A stretch of DNA of 64,000 bases from Paraburkholderia rhizosphaerae (GCF_004366595.1 NZ_SORE01000002.1:62001-126000), one strand, 5' to 3'. Shown: positions 18,262-27,317, counted from the stretch's first letter. Notes: generated by a model from the sequence alone, not told the origin. Numbers and translations: made by a program.

Positions 18262-19479
18262 ATGGAATCTTTCGACATCGCGGTAATCGGCGCGGGCGCG
18301 GCCGGCATGATGTGCGCATCGGTCGCGGGCCAGCTTGGCCGGCGCGTCGCGCTGATCGATCATGCGCCCCGGCTCGCGGAGAAGATCCGCATCTCGGGCG
18401 GCGGCCGCTGCAACTTCACGAATCTGTATGCGGGACCCGCCAACTATCTGTCGGCGAACCCTCATTTTTGCCGGTCGGCGCTCGCGCGCTATACGCCGCG
18501 CGACTTCCTCGCGCTGCTCAAACGCTATCGCGTCACGTGGCACGAGAAGCACAAAGGGCAACTCTTCTGCGACCAGTCGAGCGACGCGGTCATCGATGTG
18601 CTGAAAAGCGAATGTGATGCGGGGCAGGTCGCGTGGCGCCGGCCGGTCGTCGTCGAGGAGGTCGCGCGGACGCCGGACGGCAGTTTCATGCTGGCGACGC
18701 AGTCCGGCCGGATCGCCGCCCGCGCGCTGGTCGTCGCGACCGGCGGGCTGTCCATTCCGAAGATAGGCGCGACCGATTTCGCCTATCGGCTCGCAAAGCA
18801 GTTCGGACATAAGCTGATCGACACGCGTCCGGCGCTGGTTCCACTGACCTTCGCGGCAGCCGACTGGGCGCCGTTTGCGGCGCTCTCGGGCGTGTCGCTC
18901 GAAGTGCATCTCGCGACCGGCGCGAAGAAATCGGGCGGTGAATTCGTCGAAGATCTGCTGCTTACTCATCGCGGATTGTCCGGCCCGGCCGTGTTGCAGA
19001 TTTCGAGCTACTGGCAACCGGGCGAGCCGATCCACATCAATCTGCTCGCCGAGCGCGACGCCGCGGCGGCGCTGGTCGAGGCGAAGGCAGGCGGCAAGCG
19101 CCAGATCGCGAACCTGCTTAGCGACTGGGTGCCGGCGCGACTCGCGCATGTATGGCTCGAAACTCATCGCGTATCACCGGACGCGCGTTTGGCCGACCTG
19201 CCGGACAAGACGCTGCGTAAGATCGGTGACGCGCTGTCGCGCTGGACGCTGGTGCCGAACGGCACCGAAGGCTATCGGAAGGCTGAAGTGACGCGCGGCG
19301 GCATCGATACGCGCGAGTTGTCGTCGTCGACGATGATGAGCGCGCGGGTGCCAGGCTTGTATTTCATCGGCGAGGCGGTCGATGTGACTGGCTGGCTGGG
19401 CGGCTATAACTTCCAGTGGGCATGGGCGTCTGGCGTGGCGGCGGGGCAGGCCGCAGCTGACTTTGTCAATAGGACTTGA
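18262..19479 (+). CDS. HI0933-family flavoprotein (NAD(P)/FAD-dependent oxidoreductase)
   Basis: A 405-residue protein of the HI0933/YhiN family; function is not established in any member known to me. The N-terminal dinucleotide motif is VIGAGAAGMM, followed by the family-specific ISGGGRCNFTN and GGLSIPKIGATDFAYRLA, and a C-terminal FAD contact around GLYFIGEAVDVTGWLGGYNFQ. The ATG at 18262 (MESFDIAVIG) is preferred over one three codons upstream. It sits between divergent tsaD and rpsU, a conserved neighbourhood in Burkholderiaceae. Confidence 0.85.
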   Translation: MESFDIAVIGAGAAGMMCASVAGQLGRRVALIDHAPRLAEKIRISGGGRCNFTNLYAGPANYLSANPHFCRSALARYTPRDFLALLKRYRVTWHEKHKGQLFCDQSSDAVIDVLKSECDAGQVAWRRPVVVEEVARTPDGSFMLATQSGRIAARALVVATGGLSIPKIGATDFAYRLAKQFGHKLIDTRPALVPLTFAAADWAPFAALSGVSLEVHLATGAKKSGGEFVEDLLLTHRGLSGPAVLQISSYWQPGEPIHINLLAERDAAAALVEAKAGGKRQIANLLSDWVPARLAHVWLETHRVSPDARLADLPDKTLRKIGDALSRWTLVPNGTEGYRKAEVTRGGIDTRELSSSTMMSARVPGLYFIGEAVDVTGWLGGYNFQWAWASGVAAGQAAADFVNRT

Positions 19480-19506
19480 CTCGATCGTGCTTTTGTGCCG
19501 AACGTC

Positions 19507-19515
19507 TGCTATACT
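19507..19515 (+). promoter_or_regulatory. rpsU promoter, extended -10
   Basis: TGCTATACT is an extended -10 element (TG-n-TATACT) 32 bases before the rpsU start codon. No well-placed -35 hexamer precedes it, as is usual for extended -10 promoters. Confidence 0.55.
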
Positions 19516-19547
19516 TCGTTCCCTTTGCCAAGATCCGTTATTGAAAG

Positions 19548-19760
19548 ATGACGACCATTCGCGTAAAAGAAAACGAGCCCTTTGAAGTCGCGATGCGCCG
19601 GTTCAAGCGCACGATCGAGAAGAACGGCCTGTTGACCGAGCTTCGTGCGCGCGAGTTTTACGAAAAGCCGACGTCTGAGCGCAAGCGCAAGAAGGCGGCG
19701 GCCGTGAAGCGGCATTTCAAGCGACTGCGCAGCCAGATGCTGCCGAAAAAGTTCTACTGA
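19548..19760 (+). CDS. rpsU: 30S ribosomal protein S21
   Basis: A 70-residue basic ribosomal protein of the small subunit, needed for efficient initiation on natural mRNAs. The sequence [20 protein letters not shown] and the Lys/Arg-rich end ([16 protein letters not shown]) are diagnostic. It starts the conserved rpsU-yqeY-dnaG-rpoD order and has its own extended -10 promoter and a downstream terminator at 19880. Confidence 0.97.
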   Translation: MTTIRVKENEPFEVAMRRFKRTIEKNGLLTELRAREFYEKPTSERKRKKAAAVKRHFKRLRSQMLPKKFY

Positions 19761-19879
19761 TCGCTGCTTCAAGTCAGGTATTTACCTGGCGCGGCGCGAA
19801 AGGTGCAACGCGAACTACGCTTCGATCAGGGCCGGAATGGCCGACGCGACCGCTTGCAATTCGCGCGACCCCGCTTGAG

Positions 19880-19905
19880 AAACCCGCTTCAGGCGGGTTT
19901 TTGTG
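19880..19905 (+). terminator. Intrinsic terminator after rpsU
   Basis: The stem AAACCCGC / GCGGGTTT with a 5-base loop is followed by TTGTGTT. It lies about 120 bases after rpsU and 70 bases before yqeY, so rpsU can be expressed apart from the downstream genes. Confidence 0.85.
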
Positions 19906-19973
19906 TTGTAAACAGCGCTGACCGCGCCTGTTTAATTCCAGACACCACGTTATCAACGTATGGCAGGTGAACG

Positions 19974-20420
19974 ATGAGTCTTAAGGTTCGGATCAACGAC
20001 GACATGAAGGCCGCGATGCGCGCGCGTGAAACGGAGCGCCTCGGCACGATACGGCTGCTGCTTTCGGCAATCAAGCAGCGTGAAGTCGACGAACGCATCG
20101 AACTCGATGACGCCAGCGTCACGGCGGTGATCGACAAAATGATCAAGCAGCGTAAAGACTCGATCAGCCAGTTTGAAGCCGCGGGGCGCGCCGATCTCGT
20201 TGCGAAGGAAAGCGCCGAGCTCGAGGTGTTGTCCGGCTATATGCCCGCGCAAATGTCCGAAGCCGAAATCGACGCCGAAGTGCAGGCGGCGGTCGCACAG
20301 ACGGGCGCTGCCGGCCCGCAGGATATGGGTAAGGTGATGGGCGTGCTCAAGCCGAAACTCGCCGGCCGGGCCGACATGACGGCGGTATCGGGCAAGGTCA
20401 AGGCGGCGCTGGCGAAGTAG
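19974..20420 (+). CDS. GatB/YqeY domain-containing protein
   Basis: A 148-residue protein made only of a YqeY domain, the helical tRNA-binding tail also found at the end of GatB in tRNA-dependent amidotransferases. Typical blocks are ERLGTIRLLLSAIKQREVDE, SQFEAAGRADLVAKESAELE and the C-terminal GKVMGVLKPKLAGRADM. Its molecular role is unknown; conserved position before dnaG suggests a link with translation or tRNA quality control. Confidence 0.92.
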   Translation: MSLKVRINDDMKAAMRARETERLGTIRLLLSAIKQREVDERIELDDASVTAVIDKMIKQRKDSISQFEAAGRADLVAKESAELEVLSGYMPAQMSEAEIDAEVQAAVAQTGAAGPQDMGKVMGVLKPKLAGRADMTAVSGKVKAALAK

Positions 20421-20579
20421 GGGTTTCCCGCGAGTGGGCGTCATACGGGAATGACGCCGCTTTCCTGACGTTTACTCTCACGTCGTTGCTTTTGGCCGTT
20501 TCGGTTTCCGTCCGCGCATCCTATAACGGTCAGAACGCACGCCGACGTATCCGGTCCATTTGAAGGCAACGTTGATATC

Positions 20580-22460
20580 GTGATTCCGCACTCTTTCCTG
20601 CAGGATCTGTTGAACCGCGTCGATATTGTCGACGTGGTCGGCCGGTTCGTGCAGTTAAAGAAGGGCGGCGCGAACTTCATGGGACTTTGCCCGTTTCACA
20701 ACGAGAAGAGCCCTTCGTTTACCGTTAGTCCGACTAAGCAGTTCTATCATTGCTTCGGTTGCGGCGCACACGGTACGGCGATCGGTTTTCTGATCGAACA
20801 TGCGGGTCTGACCTTTCCCGAAGCGGTCAACGAACTGGCGCAATCGGTGGGCCTGACCGTGCCGCACGAGCCCTCGACGATGCGTGCCGGTGGTGCACCA
20901 GGCAGCGGCGGTGAAGGGTACGCACCGGCGGCATCGAAAGCGGTCACGACCACGCTGTCGGAGGTCATGCAAACCGCTTGTGATTTTTACCGCAAGCAAT
21001 TGCGTGGTGCGCCGAATGCTATTCAGTACCTGAAAAAGCGCGGTTTGACCGGCGAAATCGCCGCGCGCTTCGGGCTGGGTTACGCACCGGACGGCTGGCA
21101 AAACCTCGAGGTTGCTTTTCCCAATTATCGGGACGAGGCGCTCGTCGAAGCGGGCCTGGTGATCGTCAGCGAAAAGTCCGACGGGCAGGGTCAAAACCGT
21201 CGCTACGACCGGTTTCGGGAGCGGGTGATGTTCCCGATCCGGAACGTGAAGGGACAGGTGATCGGCTTCGGCGGACGCGTGCTGGACGGCGGCGAACCGA
21301 AGTATTTGAATTCGCCCGAAACACCCCTATTTAGCAAGGGCAGCGAGCTTTACGGGCTTTTCGAAGCGCGTCTCGCGATCAGGGAACACAAGTACGTGCT
21401 GGTGGTGGAAGGGTATATGGACGTGGTCGCGCTGGCCCAGTTAGGGTTTCAGAACGCGGTCGCGACGCTCGGCACTGCATGTACGCCGATTCATGTGCAG
21501 AAATTGCTGCGTCAGACGGACACGGTGATTTTCAGCTTCGACGGCGATGCAGCAGGCCGCCGCGCGGCACGGCGCGCACTGGATGCGTGCCTGCCGCATG
21601 CGGCGGATAACCGGACCATCCGGTTTCTGTTTCTGCCGCCCGAGCATGACCCGGACAGCTATGTACGCGAGTTCGGTACCGAAGGGTTTGCGGAACAGGT
21701 CGAGCGGGCGATGCCACTCTCGCAGTTCCTGCTGAACGAGGTGCTGGCCGGCAAGGAACTGGATCAACCGGAAGGCCGCGCACGCGCGCTGTTCGATGCG
21801 AAGCCGTTATTGCAGGCGTTGCCGGCCAACGCGCTGCGCGCACAGATCATGCATCTGTTTGCGGATCGCCTGAACGTGCCGTTCGAAGAAGTCGCGGCGC
21901 TTTGCGAGGTCGATGCGCGCATTGCGGCAGCGGCACGCGCGGCGCCGGCGCGAAAGGATCGGCGACGCGTAACCGGTATCGAACAACGTGCGTTGCGCAA
22001 CCTGGTGATGCATCCATGCATCGTCGCGATGCTTGACGGCGGCGCAGAACATGACTTGCTGGCTGTCGCGCATCATGGCGAACTGTTCGAAGAAGTGATT
22101 ACCCATGCGAGAGCGTTGGGTGAAACGGCGGAATTTCAGTTGCTGTCCGATCTGTTGCGCAACGGTGCGAATGCCCCAACCTTCGAGGAAATCTTTCGCG
22201 AAATTCTGGACTATGATGAAAACGTTCGGGATTTGCTGCTGAAGAACCCCGAGGATGCAACCGTCGCCGAAGAGCGCCGTGAGCATGAGCGGCTCGCCGG
22301 CGAAGAACTGAAAGCGGCGATCCTCAAGATGCGCTACGACGCGTCCCGTGAACGCCTTGATCAGTTGGCACGTCAATCCAGACACACGCCGGAAGAGCTG
22401 GCGGAATTCAACGGTTTGAGTCAAAGGTGCGCCGACATGAAGCGCCAGCTCGGGCTGTGA
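20580..22460 (+). CDS. dnaG: DNA primase
   Basis: A 626-residue primase that makes RNA primers at the replication fork and binds DnaB helicase through its C-terminal domain. The zinc-binding CHC2 domain has CPFHNEKSPSF near residue 38 and YHCFGCG near 58. The TOPRIM catalytic centre shows VVEGYMDVVAL (near 275) and DGDAAGRRAARRAL (near 321). Start is GTG at 20580, supported by MIPHSFLQDLLNRVDIVDV. A weak -10-like TATAAC lies at 20522. It precedes rpoD by 90 bases in the macromolecular synthesis order. Confidence 0.96.
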   Translation: MIPHSFLQDLLNRVDIVDVVGRFVQLKKGGANFMGLCPFHNEKSPSFTVSPTKQFYHCFGCGAHGTAIGFLIEHAGLTFPEAVNELAQSVGLTVPHEPSTMRAGGAPGSGGEGYAPAASKAVTTTLSEVMQTACDFYRKQLRGAPNAIQYLKKRGLTGEIAARFGLGYAPDGWQNLEVAFPNYRDEALVEAGLVIVSEKSDGQGQNRRYDRFRERVMFPIRNVKGQVIGFGGRVLDGGEPKYLNSPETPLFSKGSELYGLFEARLAIREHKYVLVVEGYMDVVALAQLGFQNAVATLGTACTPIHVQKLLRQTDTVIFSFDGDAAGRRAARRALDACLPHAADNRTIRFLFLPPEHDPDSYVREFGTEGFAEQVERAMPLSQFLLNEVLAGKELDQPEGRARALFDAKPLLQALPANALRAQIMHLFADRLNVPFEEVAALCEVDARIAAAARAAPARKDRRRVTGIEQRALRNLVMHPCIVAMLDGGAEHDLLAVAHHGELFEEVITHARALGETAEFQLLSDLLRNGANAPTFEEIFREILDYDENVRDLLLKNPEDATVAEERREHERLAGEELKAAILKMRYDASRERLDQLARQSRHTPEELAEFNGLSQRCADMKRQLGL

Positions 22461-22491
22461 AAGGGTGAAAAGGGAAGGGCTGAAACGCAGG

Positions 22492-22500
22492 TGCTATAAT
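22492..22500 (+). promoter_or_regulatory. rpoD promoter, perfect extended -10
   Basis: TGCTATAAT is a perfect extended -10 element placed 50 bases before the rpoD ATG. No TTGACA-like -35 box is visible upstream. It would give rpoD housekeeping transcription independent of dnaG read-through. Confidence 0.7.
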
Positions 22501-22550
22501 AAAAGGTTTTCAGCGGTTCTATTTCCAGGCAAAGGCGAAAGGCGATTGCA

Positions 22551-24950
22551 ATGGTAAAGACTACAGGCGGAAAGAAAGCGACAGGCAAAGGCTCAGAGCA
22601 GCCGACCACGAAGGTCACCCAGGCCAGGTCCGAAACTTCCGCAACAAAAACGTCTACCGAGCGCGCCACGCCGGCCCGGAAGCGGGCCTCGACCGTTTCT
22701 GCCGCGCGAGCGGCCCCGGTGCAGGCGGCGAAAGCTGTCGCAACGGTTACGAAACAGCCGAATGCCCGTAGCGCAAAGGAAGGCGCAAGGGACGCGGCTG
22801 CCGCGCAGGACGATGCGGTAGTGCGCGAATCTCCAGTATCCACGGTTCAACCGGCTGTTGTCCACCAGCCGCGAGTCGAGACTACAGCCGGTACGGCGAA
22901 CTCCATGACGAAAAAGCTGAACGAAGTATCCGTCGATGACGACGCAACCACCCAGAGCGAAGAAGTCGCAGCTCCCGCTCAGGGCAAAGGCGAAAAGGCC
23001 AAGGCACGCGACCGCCGCGCGAAGGAGAAAGCGCTGCTGAAGGACGCGTTCGCGTCCACGCAACCGGGCACTGCCGAAGAGCTCGAGGAACGCCGCTCGA
23101 AGCTGCGCGCGCTGATCAAGCTTGGCAAGGAACGCGGCTTCCTGACCTACGCCGAAATCAACGACCATCTGCCGGACAACTTCGCCGAAACCGAGGCGAT
23201 CGAAGGCATCATCAGCACGTTCAACGACATGGGTGTCGCCGTCTACGAGCAGGCGCCCGATGCCGAGACGCTGCTGCTGAACGACAACGCGCCCGCTGCG
23301 TCGTCGGACGACGAAGTCGAAGAGGAAGCGGAAGTTGCGTTGTCAACGGTCGATTCCGAATTCGGCCGCACGACCGACCCGGTGCGTATGTACATGCGCG
23401 AGATGGGCACGGTCGAACTGCTGACGCGTGAAGGCGAAATCGAGATCGCGAAGCGGATCGAAGATGGCCTGAAGCATATGGTGATGGCGATCTCCGCGTG
23501 CCCGACCACGATCGCGGACATCCTCGCGATGGCTGAGCGCGTCGCGAACGAAGAGATCCGTATCGACGAACTGGTCGACGGTCTGATCGACGAAAACGCG
23601 CAAGACGCGGACGGCTTCTCGGAACAGGAAGCGGAAGCGATCGAGAACGAGGAAGAGGAAGCCGAAGAGGACGAGGAAGAAGAGGAGGAAGACGACGACG
23701 GCGCCGCGCAAGCGACGGCGAATGCCGCGCAGCTCGAGGCGTTGAAGCGCATGTCACTCGAAAAATTCGCGCTGATCAGCGAATGGTTCGACAAGATGCG
23801 CCGCGCGTTCGAGAAGGAAGGCTACAAGTCGAAGTCGTACCTTAAGGCGCAGGAAACCATCCAGAACGAACTGATGTCCATCCGCTTCACCGCGCGTACT
23901 GTCGAGCGTCTGTGCGACACGTTGCGGGCGCAAGTCGATGAAGTGCGTCAGGTCGAGCGCCAGATTCTGCACACGGTGGTCGACAAGTGCGGCATGCCGC
24001 GCGCGGAGTTCATCGCCCGCTTCCCGGGCAATGAGACGGACCTCGAGTGGTCGGACAAGATCGTTGCCGAAGGTCATTCGTACAGCGCGATCCTCACGCG
24101 TAATATTCCGGCCATTCGCGAGCAGCAGCAGCGTTTGCTGGATCTGCAGGCGCGCGTGGTGCTGCCGCTGAAGGACCTGAAGGAAACCAACCGCCAGATG
24201 GCGGCCGGCGAACTGAAGGCGCGTCAGGCCAAGCGCGAGATGACCGAAGCGAACCTGCGCCTGGTCATTTCGATTGCGAAGAAGTACACGAACCGCGGTC
24301 TGCAGTTCCTCGACCTGATCCAGGAAGGCAACATTGGCCTGATGAAGGCGGTGGACAAGTTCGAATATCGCCGTGGCTACAAGTTCTCGACGTACGCGAC
24401 GTGGTGGATTCGCCAGGCCATTACGCGTTCGATCGCGGACCAGGCGCGCACGATCCGTATTCCGGTTCACATGATCGAGACGATCAACAAGATGAACCGC
24501 ATCTCGCGTCAGATTCTGCAGGAAACCGGTCTCGAGCCGGATCCGGCAACGCTGGCTGAGAAGATGGAGATGCCGGAAGACAAGATCCGCAAGATCATGA
24601 AGATCGCGAAGGAACCGATCTCGATGGAAACGCCGATCGGCGACGACGACGATTCGCATCTGGGCGACTTCATCGAAGATACCAACACGGTCGCACCGGC
24701 CGATGCCGCGTTGCATGCGAGCATGCGCGATGTCGTGAAGGACGTGCTCGATTCGTTGACGCCGCGCGAAGCGAAGGTGCTGCGCATGCGTTTCGGTATC
24801 GAGATGAGCACCGACCATACGCTCGAGGAAGTCGGCAAGCAGTTCGACGTGACGCGTGAGCGGATTCGCCAGATCGAGGCGAAGGCGCTGCGCAAACTGC
24901 GTCACCCGAGCCGTTCGGACAAGCTGAAGTCGTTCCTCGAAGGGAATTGA
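22551..24950 (+). CDS. rpoD: RNA polymerase primary sigma factor RpoD (sigma-70)
   Basis: A 799-residue primary sigma factor, about 130-180 residues longer than the E. coli protein. Extra length is an N-terminal Lys/Ala/Thr-rich low-complexity stretch (residues about 1-170) before region 1.1 ([20 protein letters not shown]). Region 1.2 has [20 protein letters not shown] near 275; a run of about 20 mostly acidic residues lies near 365-385 in the non-conserved region. Region 2 includes [20 protein letters not shown] and [14 protein letters not shown]; region 4.2 ends with [19 protein letters not shown]. Its own extended -10 promoter lies 50 bases upstream. Confidence 0.97.
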   Translation: MVKTTGGKKATGKGSEQPTTKVTQARSETSATKTSTERATPARKRASTVSAARAAPVQAAKAVATVTKQPNARSAKEGARDAAAAQDDAVVRESPVSTVQPAVVHQPRVETTAGTANSMTKKLNEVSVDDDATTQSEEVAAPAQGKGEKAKARDRRAKEKALLKDAFASTQPGTAEELEERRSKLRALIKLGKERGFLTYAEINDHLPDNFAETEAIEGIISTFNDMGVAVYEQAPDAETLLLNDNAPAASSDDEVEEEAEVALSTVDSEFGRTTDPVRMYMREMGTVELLTREGEIEIAKRIEDGLKHMVMAISACPTTIADILAMAERVANEEIRIDELVDGLIDENAQDADGFSEQEAEAIENEEEEAEEDEEEEEEDDDGAAQATANAAQLEALKRMSLEKFALISEWFDKMRRAFEKEGYKSKSYLKAQETIQNELMSIRFTARTVERLCDTLRAQVDEVRQVERQILHTVVDKCGMPRAEFIARFPGNETDLEWSDKIVAEGHSYSAILTRNIPAIREQQQRLLDLQARVVLPLKDLKETNRQMAAGELKARQAKREMTEANLRLVISIAKKYTNRGLQFLDLIQEGNIGLMKAVDKFEYRRGYKFSTYATWWIRQAITRSIADQARTIRIPVHMIETINKMNRISRQILQETGLEPDPATLAEKMEMPEDKIRKIMKIAKEPISMETPIGDDDDSHLGDFIEDTNTVAPADAALHASMRDVVKDVLDSLTPREAKVLRMRFGIEMSTDHTLEEVGKQFDVTRERIRQIEAKALRKLRHPSRSDKLKSFLEGN

Positions 24951-24961
24951 TGTTAGCCGTT

Positions 24962-24984
24962 TGACCGCTTCGGTGAAGCGGTCA
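24962..24984 (+). terminator. Hairpin after rpoD
   Basis: A perfect 10-bp stem TGACCGCTTC / GAAGCGGTCA with loop GGT, 11 bases after the rpoD stop. No T-run follows, so it may be a 3'-end stabiliser or part of a two-step terminator with the element at 25085. Confidence 0.55.
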
Positions 24985-25084
24985 GGCCGCCATCTTCATG
25001 CGGGGCTTCAGGGCTGTTTCGTGTGGTACGCGACGCAGTCCCGGAAGCCCCGATTTCGTGTAGTATGTCGGCCAATCAGCGATC

Positions 25085-25118
25085 AGGCCCGGCCTTCCGA
25101 CCGGGTCTTTTTCTTCTT
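25085..25118 (+). terminator. Intrinsic terminator abutting the tRNA-like gene
   Basis: The stem AGGCCCGG / CCGGGTCT (one G-T pair, 8-base loop) is followed by TTTTCTTCTT, whose last base touches the first base of the tRNA acceptor stem. It terminates rpoD transcription but also sits in the leader of any tRNA transcript begun upstream; a TAGTAT hexamer at 25061-25066 could be the tRNA -10. Confidence 0.75.
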
Positions 25119-25206
25119 GGGCCGGACGCCGTGCTGGTTGCAGGCAGCGGACTCATAATCCGCCTCCGAAAGGACACCGTGGGTTCGAATCCCACCCGGC
25201 CCACCA
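25119..25206 (+). tRNA. Class II tRNA-like gene with CAT anticodon, CCA encoded
   Basis: The full cloverleaf folds: acceptor GGGCCGG / CCGGCCC, D stem GCC / GGC, anticodon stem GCGGA / TCCGC, anticodon loop CTCATAA with CAT at 25154-25156, a 15-base variable arm with its own hairpin (TCC-GAAA-GGA), T arm GTGGG-TTCGAAT-CCCAC, discriminator A and encoded CCA. CAT normally means Met, initiator Met or lysidine-modified Ile2, all class I tRNAs with short variable loops. Here the body resembles tRNA-Ser (3-bp D stem, long variable arm). The near-invariant positions T8, A14 and A21 read A, T and C. A standard annotator would probably call it tRNA-Met or tRNA-Ile; amino-acid identity cannot be set from sequence. 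Confidence 0.85.
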
Positions 25207-25372
25207 AAGGTTTGCGGCCCATCGAATACGACTAAGAAAAGAAATATCCGCAAAAACAAGTGTTTTTCCGCAAAAGCCGCACCGGCAGAATGGTGCGAGT
25301 GTTCGTCGGTTCGTCCAAATCGACTTCCCCCATTCGCTCCTATCCAGCCTGGGGTCCTGGACTGACACGCGC

Positions 25373-26293
25373 CTATCCGCCCCCAACCGCAAAACGAAGC
25401 AGAATTTTGCAACCCGGTCCGTTGTCGAAAATATCGATCGATGCATCGTGCACGCGTGCGATGGCGGCAACGAGACTCAGGCCGAGTCCGTGTCCCGGTG
25501 TCGAGCAGGTCGCCGCGCACCGGCTTCGATAGAACGGCCGCAGCACCGCTTTGCGTTCCGCGAGATCGATGCCCGGCCCGGTATCCGCTACCTGCAGCAC
25601 CGCGCATCCACCGTCGATTGCCACGCCAAGCGTGATCTGCCCGCCTTGCGGCGTGAATTTCAGCGCATTGTCGAGCAGGTTCTCGATCGCGCCGAACAGC
25701 AGATCGAAGTCACCGGTCACCTCCACCCGCATCGGTGTCACCACTGTCAACGACTGCCCGCGATAGTCCGCCAGCGGCTCGTACAGTTCGGCGACGTCGC
25801 GCAGCACCGCATCGAGCGCAATCGTGCTGAAACTCGCGCGGCGGCTACCGGACTCGATCTCGGCAATCCGCAGCAGCGCGGTGAAGCGGCTCAGCACGAC
25901 ATCCGATTGCCCGATCGCCGCGTCGATGGCCTGCGCGTACGCATCGGTCGTGCTCGAGCGACGCCGCGCACGTTCGAGCCCGGCGCGCAAATGGGTCATC
26001 GGCGTGCGCAAATCGTGAGCGATGCCCGCGCACACGCCACGCACCTCATCGACGAGGCGTTCGATCTCGTCGAGCATCGTGTTGACGATGCCGGCGAGCC
26101 GGTCGACGTCGTCTCGCGTGCCACGTGTCGGCAGGCGGCGGTTCAATTTGCCCGCCATGATCTCGCGCCCCGTTTCGCTGATGGCGCGGATACGTCGGTT
26201 CGACATCGCGTTCAGTGCTGTGCCGAACGCGATCGCCAGCAGGATGGCGAGTGCAACGCCGACGCACAGCGTCCTAGATTTAGATTGAACCAT
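25373..26293 (-). CDS. N-terminally truncated HAMP sensor histidine kinase
   Basis: Encodes 306 residues of a two-component sensor kinase. It begins at the second membrane helix (LCVGVALAILLAIAFGTAL), runs through a HAMP linker and has an intact kinase core: H box GIAHDLRTPMTHLRAGLE, N box IENLLDNALKFTP, G1 VADTGPGI and G2 GHGLGLSLV. The first membrane helix and periplasmic sensor domain that normally precede HAMP are missing, no ribosome-binding site precedes the ATG at 26293, and no response regulator gene is adjacent. The open frame continues upstream but over unrelated sequence. It is probably a decaying fragment, though it could still be a constitutive kinase. Confidence 0.7.
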   Translation of the reverse strand: MVQSKSRTLCVGVALAILLAIAFGTALNAMSNRRIRAISETGREIMAGKLNRRLPTRGTRDDVDRLAGIVNTMLDEIERLVDEVRGVCAGIAHDLRTPMTHLRAGLERARRRSSTTDAYAQAIDAAIGQSDVVLSRFTALLRIAEIESGSRRASFSTIALDAVLRDVAELYEPLADYRGQSLTVVTPMRVEVTGDFDLLFGAIENLLDNALKFTPQGGQITLGVAIDGGCAVLQVADTGPGIDLAERKAVLRPFYRSRCAATCSTPGHGLGLSLVAAIARVHDASIDIFDNGPGCKILLRFAVGGG

Positions 26294-26423
26294 GCTTGGC
26301 TGAAACGGGTGCAATCCCAGGGATGCCGCATGGCTGGACCGTGATGGATAACTTACGAAGTTAAGTGCCAGGAAACGGGCGCATTCGCGGCGCGCGGGCG
26401 AAACAGGAGCGGAGCGTTGAGCT

Positions 26424-26620
26424 TTGCAACGGCTGTGTCCTGTATTCGCGATAGACATCGCGCAATTGGACAAACCCGCCGCCGCGGCAATGGAGTACCA
26501 GGTCGACCTCAACTCCCCCGCATTGCTCCTGTTCACATCAGGCAGTACGGGGCGTCCGAAAGCGGTCGAACTGACGCAGCGCGCGCTGTTGAACAATGCA
26601 CTCCGCGTCATCGGGTATAC
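26424..26620 (+). pseudogene. Adenylate-forming enzyme fragment (AMP-binding domain)
   Basis: About 65 codons encode the ATP/AMP-binding signature of acyl-CoA synthetases and NRPS adenylation domains: SPALLLFTSGSTGRPKAVEL, followed by TQRALLNNALRVIG. Similarity stops abruptly on both sides, and no further A-domain motifs (such as the later YGxTE or TGD) occur nearby. It is a short relic, placed next to the truncated histidine kinase, so at least two genes were cut in this gap. Bases 26621-26941 hold nothing else recognisable. Confidence 0.6.
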
Positions 26621-26941
26621 GCATCTCTGTAGTTTCCAGAAGCACAAGCGCAAGCGCGTCGCAAACGTCGATTGCGCTTGCGAATTCTCTTCGCGTTCCA
26701 CCTTACTTTTTCCTGCTTTTCTTCCACCACACATTCGCCTGCGTATTTCGCGCAGACATGGAATGACATCATCCCTTCGCCGTGTCGAAGTTTAACTAGC
26801 CAATCGATACAAACAATTCGATTATTCACACTAGGACACGCAGGCAGTTCGCGTGTGCAAAGCATTGCAGAAATGCTTGTTTGCGCCCGCGCTGCGTGCT
26901 CGCTAGATTGAACCTGGGCACCACGAAGACGGAGGCATGTC

Positions 26942-27208
26942 ATGCCGGGTCTTGCAGCTATTTTCCGCCGCACGTTGTTTAGCCGCGCCTCTTGCAGCTG
27001 TGGAATGCTGCAGCCATTCGATCACGCGGGCGGCCGTGCAAACCCGCCGCCAGACCGCCCGGACAATGAAGCGGCGACGGGTGTCCACTGGAGTCGCACC
27101 GATGCCGAGCGGCTCGAGCGCATCGCGATATATGCGCGCGCCGGCTACTTCAACATCGGATACACGTACGAGATGTTCCATCTCGCGGCGGAACTACCGC
27201 CGGAATAA
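26942..27208 (+). CDS. Small hypothetical protein, 88 residues
   Basis: Not recognised. The ATG at 26942 follows a perfect GGAGG six bases upstream, and codons of the second half (ERLERIAIYARAGYFNIGYT) show the G/C third-position habit of real genes here. The first third has a possible short hydrophobic patch and three Cys, the middle is Pro/Asp rich, and the end is acidic. It lies 109 bases before a CmcJ-like oxidoreductase gene and on the same strand, so the two might be co-transcribed. It could also be chance; the ribosome-binding site is the main support. Confidence 0.4.
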   Translation: MPGLAAIFRRTLFSRASCSCGMLQPFDHAGGRANPPPDRPDNEAATGVHWSRTDAERLERIAIYARAGYFNIGYTYEMFHLAAELPPE

Positions 27209-27317
27209 ACGCGGGCTGCATTTGCGCGCGGCCGTCCTGTACGTAACCGGTAACGACGACCCGCGACGGTGCGCCGGCCACACAGCTTTCGCTTTTCTGA
27301 AGTGCGGAGTCAAACCC

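Noticed and set aside
25119..25206. Allo-tRNA with 8/4 or 9/3 stems
   Set aside because: The acceptor and T stems fold as an ordinary 7+5 pair, so only the long variable arm and CAT anticodon are odd.
26294..26734. Upstream extension of the histidine kinase frame
   Set aside because: The extra 147 residues are antisense to the adenylation-domain scrap and intergenic DNA and look nothing like a sensor domain.
26937..27317. N-terminal extension of the CmcJ-like frame
   Set aside because: Arg/Cys-rich nonsense before MSDIVIDQ; family members start at about 27318.
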